DNA from: Sulfurimonas sp.
GTDB lineage: Bacteria > Campylobacterota > Campylobacteria > Campylobacterales > Sulfurimonadaceae
NCBI GenBank assembly: GCA_016735225.1
Contig: JAERRX010000153.1
Span: forward strand, 1-35,395
Reading direction: 5' to 3'
DNA length: 35,395 nt
Under the pieces are notes generated by a model. The model ran no database searches and was not told the origin of the DNA. It was given only the letters and a program-made list of their open reading frames with translations. Of the stretch, positions 26,877-35,395 are shown one piece after another; the first letter of the stretch is position 1; each line of letters begins with the position of its first letter. The translations under genes and the position numbers were made by a program.

Positions 26877-27911
26877 ATGTCAAAAAAATATAATTTAGCA
26901 ATAGTTGGTGCCAATGGTGCAGTAGGTGAAGAGATACTAAGAGTTTTACAAGAAATCGATTTTCCATTAAACAACTTAATCCCTCTTGCAAGTAAAAGAA
27001 GTGCTGGAAATACAGTTTTATTTCATGGAAAAGATATAGTTATAAAAGAATTAACAAACGAAGTTTTTGAACAAGAAAACATCGAGATAGCTCTTTTTAG
27101 TGCTGGTGGAAGTGTTACAGAGGCGTTTGCTCCTGCTGCTATAAGAGCTGGGACAGTTGTTATAGACAATACTTCACATTTTAGAATGGACAAAAATGTC
27201 CCCCTAGTAGTTCCAGAGGTCAATCCTGAGGATATCTCTTTGTGGAGAAAAACAGGAATCATCTCTAACCCTAACTGCTCAACTATCCAAATGGTTCAAG
27301 CACTAAAGCCTTTAGATGAAGCTTATGACCTCATAAGAGTAGATGTCAGTACTTATCAAGCAACTTCTGGTGGTGGAAAAACAGCGATGGAAGAGCTAGT
27401 AACTCAGATGCAAGACTTCTTTTCTTTTAAACTAGAAGATGCAGAGCATAAAGCCTTTCCTCATCAAATAGCTCTAAATGTCATACCTCAAATCGATGTT
27501 TTTATGGAAAATGGCTACACAAAAGAAGAGATGAAAATGGTAAATGAAACAAGTAAAATAATGCACAAAGATATAGAAGTAAGTGCAACTTGTGTTCGTG
27601 TTCCAACACTTCGTGGTCATGCAGAATCTTTAACACTAACTTTTGGCTCTGATGTAGATGCTAACGAAGCAAGAGAGGTTTTAGCAAAAGCTCCAAACAT
27701 TGTTATACTAGATAAACCAGAAGAAAGTTTATATCCTATGCCTGCAACTTGTATAGATATGAACGAGACTTTTGTTGGTCGTGTTAGAAATGATCCATAC
27801 AGAAAAAATATGCTTCATCTGTTTATAGTTGCAGACAACCTTAGAGTAGGAGCAGCAACAAATGCTGTTAGAATTGCTCAAAAATGGGTAGAGATGGAAG
27901 GCGAAAAATAA
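26877..27911 (+). CDS. asd: Aspartate-semialdehyde dehydrogenase
   Basis: LAIVGANGAVGEEILRVLQE, GIISNPNCSTIQMVQALKPL, YQATSGGGKTAMEEL. Confidence 0.96.
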   Translation: MSKKYNLAIVGANGAVGEEILRVLQEIDFPLNNLIPLASKRSAGNTVLFHGKDIVIKELTNEVFEQENIEIALFSAGGSVTEAFAPAAIRAGTVVIDNTSHFRMDKNVPLVVPEVNPEDISLWRKTGIISNPNCSTIQMVQALKPLDEAYDLIRVDVSTYQATSGGGKTAMEELVTQMQDFFSFKLEDAEHKAFPHQIALNVIPQIDVFMENGYTKEEMKMVNETSKIMHKDIEVSATCVRVPTLRGHAESLTLTFGSDVDANEAREVLAKAPNIVILDKPEESLYPMPATCIDMNETFVGRVRNDPYRKNMLHLFIVADNLRVGAATNAVRIAQKWVEMEGEK

Positions 27912-27998
27912 CAATGTTTTATAGAAGTTATTTTATATGTTAAAAGTGAGTAAATAGTGATAGATGCAAGAACCAATTTTAATTTAGGGAGGCACTAA

Positions 27999-29036
27999 AT
28001 GCCTAGTCGTAAAATATTCGTAGATGCTTGTTTGGGCAAAGAAACTCCATATACTCCAGTTTGGATGATGAGACAAGCGGGTCGTTACTTACCAGAGTAT
28101 ATGGCGATAAGAGCGGAGGCTGGAGACTTTTTAAACCTTTGTCACAACCCTAAAAAAGCTTGTGAAGTTACACTTCAACCTATCGATATTGTGGGTGTAG
28201 ATGCTGCTATACTATTTAGTGATATTCTCGTAGTTCCTGATGAGATGGGAATGGACTTGAGCTTTGTAAAGGGTGAGGGTCCTAAGTTTAGCGACCCCAT
28301 CAAAACTGAGGCTGATTTAGACAGGCTTATAGGTGGTGATGAGGCAGCCAGTAAACTTAGCTATGTTTTTGAGACTATAAAACTTATAAAAAAAGAGTTA
28401 AGTGAAGATATTGCACTCATAGGTTTTACAGGCTCACCTTGGACTCTAGCAACATATATGATAGAGGGAGAGGGTACAAAAACTTATAATATTTGTAAGA
28501 AAATGATCTACACTAACCCTACTCTACTACATAATATCCTTGCAAAAGTCACAGAAGTTGTAAAGCTATATATGGAAAAACAGATACAATCAGGCATCGA
28601 TGTAGTACAGATATTTGACTCTTGGGCAGCGGCGATAGAGCCTTCAATGTATGATGAGTTTTCTTGGAAATATATGCTAGAAATTGCTGAGTATTTAAAA
28701 GAAAAATATCCTCATATACCTATAATTATCTTTCCAAAAGGCATACCTTCATTTTTAGATAAAGTTTATGGTAATTTTGATGTATTTGGTGTTGATTGGT
28801 CAACTCCTATGGAGTTGGCAAAGGAAAAACTTGGAGACAAGTATGTCCTTCAGGGAAATATGGAACCATGTAGGCTCTACTCAAAAGAGATGACAACAAA
28901 AAGTGTACAAGATATACAAGAGATCATGGGAACTTCAAGGCATATATTTAACTTAGGACATGGAATACTTCCAGATGTACCAGTAGAAAATGCCATACAC
29001 TTTGTCAAAGAGTGTCAAAGAGTTAGTAAAAAGTAG
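27999..29036 (+). CDS. hemE: Uroporphyrinogen decarboxylase
   Basis: [68 protein letters not shown]. Confidence 0.97.
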   Translation: MPSRKIFVDACLGKETPYTPVWMMRQAGRYLPEYMAIRAEAGDFLNLCHNPKKACEVTLQPIDIVGVDAAILFSDILVVPDEMGMDLSFVKGEGPKFSDPIKTEADLDRLIGGDEAASKLSYVFETIKLIKKELSEDIALIGFTGSPWTLATYMIEGEGTKTYNICKKMIYTNPTLLHNILAKVTEVVKLYMEKQIQSGIDVVQIFDSWAAAIEPSMYDEFSWKYMLEIAEYLKEKYPHIPIIIFPKGIPSFLDKVYGNFDVFGVDWSTPMELAKEKLGDKYVLQGNMEPCRLYSKEMTTKSVQDIQEIMGTSRHIFNLGHGILPDVPVENAIHFVKECQRVSKK

Positions 29037-29041
29037 CATAG

Positions 29042-29974
29042 ATGCAGACAATTTTTGGTCCTATAAACTCAAGAAGGTTCGGCACCTCTTTGGGTATAGA
29101 CCTCTCCCCTGCCCTTAAACAGTGCAACTTTGACTGTCTATACTGTGAACTAGCACCAACCTCAACAGTAGATGCACAGACCCATAGTGTCTTGCCTAAA
29201 CAGATCATAAGTGATCTAAAACAACACTTAGACTCTAAGATAGATGTGATAACTATAACAGCCAATGGAGAACCAACACTCTATCCTCACCTACTTGAGC
29301 TAATAGATAGCATAGATGCTATAAAGAAAAACACTCAAACACTCATACTCACAAACAGTGCAACACTTGTAGATGCAAAAGTCTTTAAAACACTTTTAAA
29401 ACTAGACCAAGTTAAACTATCACTAGATGCGATAAGCGATGATGTTTTTAAAAAAATAGACAGACCTCATAAAAACATAGATATAAAAGATATTATAAAA
29501 AAAGTACAAGAGTTTAGCCAAGTTTTTAAGGGCAAGCTTTTTATTGAGATACTATTTGTTCACGGCTTAAACGACACAAAAGAGGAGATACAAAAGCTAA
29601 ACGATACCTTAGTAAATATCAAAGCTTCTAGGGTTGATATAGGAACCATAGACAGACCTCCAGCTTATCCTGTAGTTGGCTTAAGCTATAAAGAGCTACA
29701 TGAGATCTCACTGCTCTTTGATAGCTCAATCCCTATACATATAGCATCAAGAGTTCATGCAGAACCTAACAATAGCACATATAGCGATAAAGATATTTTA
29801 AATACCCTAGACAAAAGACCACTCACGATGCAAGACATAAACTTACTCTTTGATGAGGGAAGTAAAAAACGGCTAAACTCACTCATAAAAAACTCTAAAA
29901 TAGTAAAAAAAGTAGTTGGAAATTTAGAATTTTTCATACCAGACACAAATCTTAAAAGAAAACTTCAAAAGTAG
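29042..29974 (+). CDS. Radical SAM protein
   Basis: FGPINSRRFGTSLGIDLSPALKQCNFDCLYCEL (CxxxCxxC-type cluster motif CNFDCLYCE), ITANGEPTLYPHLLELID. Confidence 0.92.
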   Translation: MQTIFGPINSRRFGTSLGIDLSPALKQCNFDCLYCELAPTSTVDAQTHSVLPKQIISDLKQHLDSKIDVITITANGEPTLYPHLLELIDSIDAIKKNTQTLILTNSATLVDAKVFKTLLKLDQVKLSLDAISDDVFKKIDRPHKNIDIKDIIKKVQEFSQVFKGKLFIEILFVHGLNDTKEEIQKLNDTLVNIKASRVDIGTIDRPPAYPVVGLSYKELHEISLLFDSSIPIHIASRVHAEPNNSTYSDKDILNTLDKRPLTMQDINLLFDEGSKKRLNSLIKNSKIVKKVVGNLEFFIPDTNLKRKLQK

Positions 29975-30029
29975 CTTAAAAACCTTGACTTTTACTCATC
30001 TCTTAAGTATAATTTCGGCTCATTAATAA

Positions 30030-30104
<75 letters not shown>

Positions 30105-30263
30105 TACTTAAGCCCCCCCAAATAAACTTTAAAACACTTTCGGTTTTACTACACTAAAGTTTTTGTCTCATTATTTTGGTAAAATCAAAGATTTGATAAA
30201 TGTTATATTTTAACAAGAACAATTATTGTAAAATATTCATTAAATATCTATATTGGAAGATAA

Positions 30264-33110
30264 ATGATAAAAAAATCATACATACCTGGTCAAAGAGTAA
30301 TTATTCGTGATGCACAATGGACAATACGAAAAGTTGAGATTTTAGCTGATGATGGATATGAATTAACTTGTGATGGTTTCTCTAGCTTCATTAAAGGTAA
30401 AGAGGCTATTTTTCTCACTACTTATGAGAGTAATATCCAAATTATAGACCCCAAAGAAACAAAACTCATCATAGATAAATCTAGTAACTTTACAAGGTCT
30501 CTACTTTACATGGAGTCACTACTAAAAGATGTAGTACCAACTGACAACAAAATTCATAGAGCTTCCAAAGCAGCAATAGATACTGTTCCCTACCAGTTTG
30601 AACCAGCACTACAAGCACTAAATCAACCACGACAAAGAATACTTATGGCAGATGCTGTTGGTCTTGGTAAAACTATTGAGGCAGGTATCCTTGCAACTGA
30701 ACTTATTAAAAGAGGTAAAGGTAAGCGTATTCTTGTTCTAGCTGTTAAAAGTATGCTAACTCAGTTTCAAAAAGAGTTTTGGAACCGTTTTTCTATTCCT
30801 CTTACTAGGTTAGATTCTCAAGGTATTGCTAGAGTAAGAAATAAAATCCCTGCAAATATGAATCCATTTTTTTACTACGATAGATCTATCATCTCTATAG
30901 ATACCTTAAAGCAAGAAGCACTTTACCGTTCATACATAGAAGAGTCTTACTGGGATATTATCATCATTGATGAAGCTCACAATGTTGCAGATAGAAATAG
31001 TGGCTCTCAAAAATCCAAACTAGCAAAACTAATAGCTTCAAGATGCGATACTCTGATGATGCTCTCCGCAACTCCACACGATGGTAAAGCTCAAAGTTTT
31101 GCATCTCTTTTAAATATGCTTGACCCTACCGCTATTGCAAACCCTAAAGATTATGACAGAGCTGATTTTGAAGATAAAAAGCTAGTGATAAGAAGATTTA
31201 AAAAAGATATTGCAGATCAAGTGAGTGATGAGTTTAAAACAAGAGAAGTTTTCACCATAGACTCTAAGGCAAGCACACAAGAAGAAGCAGTATTTGAATA
31301 TATCTCAAACATAAGTTTTCAGTCAATAGATAACAAAAAAAGAGAAGCAAGTGAACTCTTTAAAACCACACTCACCAAATCACTCCTCTCCTCCCCTATA
31401 GCTTGCATAGAGTCTATAAAAAACAGAATTAAAAAAGTAGAAGAAGTAGAAGAAGATTACTCTAATGACATAGATACTCTTAGTCTTTTACTTGATAAGC
31501 TAGAAGATATAGATGAGTCTAGCTTTTCAAAATACAACAAGCTACTTGAACTGATCCAAAAGCAGATGAAGTGGAAAAAACTCCCAAACGATAGAATAGT
31601 TATCTTCACAGAGCGTATCAAAACACTAGAGTTTTTAAAAGAGCATCTTCAAAAAGACCTAAAACTAAAAGATGATGCCATAGTAACTATGACAGGTTCT
31701 ACAATGAGCGATATAGATATAAACAAAGTAGTAGAAGATTTCGGTCAAGAAAACTCCAAAGTAAGGCTTCTCATAGCTACAGATGTAGCAAGTGAGGGGA
31801 TCAACTTGCACTATCTATCTCACAGACTTATCCACTTTGATATTCCATGGTCACTTATGACTTTCCAACAGAGAAATGGTCGTGTAGATAGATATGGTCA
31901 AGAACAAAACCCTGAGATCTATTATATGCAAACACTCTCTCAAGATACAGAGTTCAAAGGCGACAATAGAATCTTAGAAATCCTTATACAAAAAGAGAAA
32001 CAAGCCTATCAAAATATTGGCGATCCATGTGCTTTTTTTAATCTATACAATGAAAAAGAGGAAGAAAATATAGTAGCCCAAGCTATGAATAGCGGTAAAG
32101 ATGCCGATGAGTTTTCTCAAGAACTGGATGAAAATGCCAAAGAGGTTGAATTTGACTGGTTATCAAGTCTCAATGAAACACAAGATGATGAAAAGCCCTC
32201 TGTGTATGATAGCATCGTAAAATCAAGTTCATTTTATGAAGATGACCTAAAGTATGCCTCAAATGCTCTTCGTTTTTTACAAGAATCAAACAAGATAGGT
32301 TCAGGATTTAAAGCCAATGATATTAGATTTGAAGATGATCGCATTGAGATACATGCAAGTGACTTAGAAGATTTAAAGTATAGGTTTAAGATGCTACCTC
32401 GTGAGGTTATTCCTAAAGACTGGCACTTTAAGCTTACAAATGATTTGAAGATTATAAACCAAGAGATTAAAAACTCCAGAAAAGATGAATCGGCATGGTC
32501 AAATATTCACTACCTTTGGGAACAGCATCCACTCCTAGAATGGATAAAAGACAAGCTTTTGAGTAACTTTGACAGACTTCAAGCACCAGTACTAAAGCTA
32601 AATACATTAGCCAATGATCAACTCATATATATCATAAGCGGACTCATTCCAAATAAAAAAGCACAACCAGTGATTAACCAATGGATAGGTGTAGAGTTTA
32701 AAAACAACCAGTTTAAATCAATCCTTACTTTAGAAGAAGTGTTTGAGCAAACACAGATAGCTTCTAAACAGTTTCCAAACAGTGCAACAGATTATGACCT
32801 GTCAGCTGTGCAAAATAATCTAAGTGTAGCTATAAAAGAGTCTATTAAACATATTCAAAAACAAAGAGATAAGTTTGAGACAAACCTTATTACAAAGTTT
32901 CTTGAGTATGAAGAGGAGTTAAACAGACTAAAAGAGAGGCACTTAGGGCAGTTAAAACTTGAGTTTAACCAAGAGTCAAAGAGACTTGAAAAACAAAGAG
33001 AAGTAGAGAAGATATTTAAAGATTACCACCAATGGATAAAGGATTCTATGGAGATAGAGAGTGAACCGTTTATACAGGTAATAGCAGTTTTAAAAGGGAG
33101 TGAGTCATGA
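30264..33110 (+). CDS. drmD: SNF2-family helicase, DrmD-like (class 1 DISARM)
   Basis: PGQRVIIRDAQWTIRKVE N-terminus, ADAVGLGKTIEAGILATEL, IIIDEAHNVADRN, MLSATPHDGK, LIATDVASEGINLHYLSHRLIHFDIPWSLMTFQQRNGRVDRYGQ. The DISARM assignment rests on family recall and the methylase partner. Confidence 0.75.
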   Translation: MIKKSYIPGQRVIIRDAQWTIRKVEILADDGYELTCDGFSSFIKGKEAIFLTTYESNIQIIDPKETKLIIDKSSNFTRSLLYMESLLKDVVPTDNKIHRASKAAIDTVPYQFEPALQALNQPRQRILMADAVGLGKTIEAGILATELIKRGKGKRILVLAVKSMLTQFQKEFWNRFSIPLTRLDSQGIARVRNKIPANMNPFFYYDRSIISIDTLKQEALYRSYIEESYWDIIIIDEAHNVADRNSGSQKSKLAKLIASRCDTLMMLSATPHDGKAQSFASLLNMLDPTAIANPKDYDRADFEDKKLVIRRFKKDIADQVSDEFKTREVFTIDSKASTQEEAVFEYISNISFQSIDNKKREASELFKTTLTKSLLSSPIACIESIKNRIKKVEEVEEDYSNDIDTLSLLLDKLEDIDESSFSKYNKLLELIQKQMKWKKLPNDRIVIFTERIKTLEFLKEHLQKDLKLKDDAIVTMTGSTMSDIDINKVVEDFGQENSKVRLLIATDVASEGINLHYLSHRLIHFDIPWSLMTFQQRNGRVDRYGQEQNPEIYYMQTLSQDTEFKGDNRILEILIQKEKQAYQNIGDPCAFFNLYNEKEEENIVAQAMNSGKDADEFSQELDENAKEVEFDWLSSLNETQDDEKPSVYDSIVKSSSFYEDDLKYASNALRFLQESNKIGSGFKANDIRFEDDRIEIHASDLEDLKYRFKMLPREVIPKDWHFKLTNDLKIINQEIKNSRKDESAWSNIHYLWEQHPLLEWIKDKLLSNFDRLQAPVLKLNTLANDQLIYIISGLIPNKKAQPVINQWIGVEFKNNQFKSILTLEEVFEQTQIASKQFPNSATDYDLSAVQNNLSVAIKESIKHIQKQRDKFETNLITKFLEYEEELNRLKERHLGQLKLEFNQESKRLEKQREVEKIFKDYHQWIKDSMEIESEPFIQVIAVLKGSES

Positions 33111-35395
33111 ACCTAGTAGGCATTGTTAATGAAAATGAATTTTACACAAACCACTACCTAAGCGAGATATTTGAAGGCGATATAAAAGACCAGATCAGCT
33201 CATGGCAAGAAAAAGAAAATGAAAGTGATAGATATAAAACTCCTTTTAAAAGGTTACGAGGTGTAGGAGCAAACTATTTAGAGCTATTGAAAAGTCTATC
33301 TAAAAAAAACAATAGCACTCAAGATAAGCTCCAATCATCAAGAGCCTTTTACAAAATAGTTTTAGACATATTGGGTTATAAGTTCTCATACACTACAAAA
33401 GAGTGTGATGAATTTTCTATCCCCCTTATTGCTCAAGTAGATAAAAATGATGGTAGTCCCTATCTTTGGATAGTAGAGAGCTACTGTGATGAGAGTTGTG
33501 ATCTACTTGCAAACTCTATAGTTAAAGAGCAGTTAAATGGGCTAGATGGAGTAAATAGTGAGTTAAACTATGATGATATTATCACCTCTCATATCTTTAC
33601 ACTGCAAGAACCACCAAGATGGGTAATGCTAGTAAGTCCTTTTCAAATAGTGCTGATGGAAAGAGCCAAATGGGCTCAAAAAAGATTTTTGCGATTTGAT
33701 ATTCAAGATATTATCTCTCGAAAAGCAGACTCTATACTAAAAGCATTTACAACACTTCTGCATGCAGACTCTCTTGCCCCCAAAGATGGCTTGTCTCTTC
33801 TTGATACTTTAGATGAAAACTCTCATAAACATGCTTTTGGTGTGACAGAAGATTTGAAGTATTCACTACTCTTAGCAGTAGAACTTCTTGGTAATGAAGC
33901 GATATACTATCATCTACAAAATGATCCTAACTTTTTACAAACACCAAACATAGAGAGTGACTTAACTAGAGAAGCACTTCGTTACATGTATAGAATGCTG
34001 TTTCTCTTCTATATCGAATCCCGTCCAGAACTAGGCTTTATACCTAGCAAATCACAAGCATTTCTAAAAGGTTACTCACTAGAGACTCTTAGAGACCTAG
34101 AACTCATGCCACTCCTCACAGATAACGATAAAAATGGCTACTTCTTTGATGATAGTGTTAGACTTCTTTTTGACATGATATATGAGGGAAGAGTAAGTCC
34201 TAAAGCAAACTTAACAGGAAAAGATATATTTTCCATCTCTCCACTTCGCTCACACCTATTTGACCCAGCTAAAACACCGCTCTTAAACGATGCAAAGCTT
34301 AGAAACCATATTTGGCAAGAGATCATCCAAAGTTTATCACTCAGTCGTCCTAAAAAGGGAAAAGGCAGAGGTAGAATCTCCTATGCAAACCTTGGTATCA
34401 ATCAACTGGGAGCTGTATATGAAGCACTTCTAAGCTACAAAGGCTTCATAGCTAAAGAGACACTCTATGAAGTAAAAAAATCAGGAACTAACCCAACAGC
34501 ACTTGACAATGCTTACTTTGTGACAGAATCGCAACTAAAAGAGTATAAAGAAGAAGAGAGAGTTTTTGATGATAAGGTTTTAAGAAACTACAAAACAGGA
34601 ACTTTCATCTATCGTCTAGCAGGAAGAGACAGAGAAAAATCAGCCTCATACTACACTCCAGAGGTGCTAACCAAATCACTTGTAAAGTATGCACTAAAAG
34701 AGCTTTTAGAGATAGATAAAGATGGTCATATAGGCAAGAGAGCAGATGAGATACTAAACATTACAGTATGCGAACCAGCGATGGGGTCAGCAGCCTTTTT
34801 AAATGAAGCTATAAACCAACTAAGTGAAGCTTATCTACATCAAAAACAACTAGAACAAAAAGAGAAAATCACACACGACAAATATATAGAAGAACTGCAA
34901 AAAGTAAAGATGCACATAGCAGACAACAATGTTTTTGGAGTTGATCTTAACCCAACAGCCGTAGAACTTGCAGAGATCTCCCTTTGGCTAAATGCTTTGA
35001 GTGGTGCTTTTGTACCGTGGTTTGGTTTTCAGCTTGAACACGGTAACTCACTCATAGGGGCTAGAAGAGAGGTGTATGAAACTCATCAACTTCGTGCAAG
35101 CAAAAAAGCACTTCTTTGGTATGAAGATGCCCCAAAAAGATTGACTCCAAAGTCGCTTTGGTTAGCTAAAAAAAGAGAACCTGCAAATCTTTCTACGGGC
35201 AAATTTGATATGTTTGAAAAACCAAAACAACAAACATTGGATCTTAAAGAGATCAAGAGTGCAGGAAGAGAAAAAGATACACAAATCTACCACTTTTTAC
35301 TAGGCGACAAAGCGATGGCTTCCTACACGGACAAGGTGGTAAAAGCACTCAAAAAAGATGAGATAGAGTCTATAAACAAGTGGCGAAAAGAGTTC
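33107..35395 (+). CDS. drmMI: Large N6-adenine DNA methylase, DrmMI-like, 3' truncated by the window edge
   Basis: ATGA overlap with the helicase stop; open to the end of the window; DREKSASYYTPEVLTKSLVKYALKELL, ITVCEPAMGSAAFLNEAINQL, HIADNNVFGVDLNPTAVELAEISLWLNAL. Missing from the ORF track because it has no stop here. Motif IV (NPPY) not yet reached. Confidence 0.75.
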   Translation, partial: MNLVGIVNENEFYTNHYLSEIFEGDIKDQISSWQEKENESDRYKTPFKRLRGVGANYLELLKSLSKKNNSTQDKLQSSRAFYKIVLDILGYKFSYTTKECDEFSIPLIAQVDKNDGSPYLWIVESYCDESCDLLANSIVKEQLNGLDGVNSELNYDDIITSHIFTLQEPPRWVMLVSPFQIVLMERAKWAQKRFLRFDIQDIISRKADSILKAFTTLLHADSLAPKDGLSLLDTLDENSHKHAFGVTEDLKYSLLLAVELLGNEAIYYHLQNDPNFLQTPNIESDLTREALRYMYRMLFLFYIESRPELGFIPSKSQAFLKGYSLETLRDLELMPLLTDNDKNGYFFDDSVRLLFDMIYEGRVSPKANLTGKDIFSISPLRSHLFDPAKTPLLNDAKLRNHIWQEIIQSLSLSRPKKGKGRGRISYANLGINQLGAVYEALLSYKGFIAKETLYEVKKSGTNPTALDNAYFVTESQLKEYKEEERVFDDKVLRNYKTGTFIYRLAGRDREKSASYYTPEVLTKSLVKYALKELLEIDKDGHIGKRADEILNITVCEPAMGSAAFLNEAINQLSEAYLHQKQLEQKEKITHDKYIEELQKVKMHIADNNVFGVDLNPTAVELAEISLWLNALSGAFVPWFGFQLEHGNSLIGARREVYETHQLRASKKALLWYEDAPKRLTPKSLWLAKKREPANLSTGKFDMFEKPKQQTLDLKEIKSAGREKDTQIYHFLLGDKAMASYTDKVVKALKKDEIESINKWRKEF

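Overview
AT-rich window, probably from a Campylobacterota genome related to Sulfurimonas (inferred from gene families, not searched). Most of it is core metabolism and housekeeping: pta-ackA, yhdH/acuI, an ABC-F ATPase (ybiT-like), a SUI1-type factor, a GGDEF protein, a WYL regulator, tonB, P-II and amtB, gyrA, a flgP/flgR-like flagellar block, asd, hemE, a radical SAM gene and tRNA-Asn(GTT). Defence-type genes lie at both edges. On the left is a truncated GmrSD-like DUF262/DUF1524 gene followed by a DUF1016 relic. On the right, just after tRNA-Asn, are an SNF2 helicase and a large N6-adenine methylase that look like DrmD and DrmMI of class 1 DISARM; the methylase runs off the window and is absent from the ORF track. 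The most interesting observations are: (1) a 119-bp direct repeat (111/119 identical) flanking a single AAA/DUF4143-type ATPase gene, inserted between two convergent genes whose overlapping 3' ends are both preserved; (2) a decay island at about 14.9-18.0 kb with relics of a Kdo/LPS-type kinase, a sigma-70 region 4 protein and an AAA ATPase with a large internal deletion, plus a stand-alone FtsZ C-terminal domain ORF and a cPPR-like protein; (3) a SPOR-like/Glu-rich membrane protein gene with no canonical start codon, convergent with a Lys-rich TonB; (4) a well-matched sigma-54 promoter upstream of the flgP-like/flgR block, whose FlgR lacks the C-terminal HTH. I see no CRISPR array, rRNA, transposase or intact prophage. 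All family assignments come from reading motifs, without database searches.
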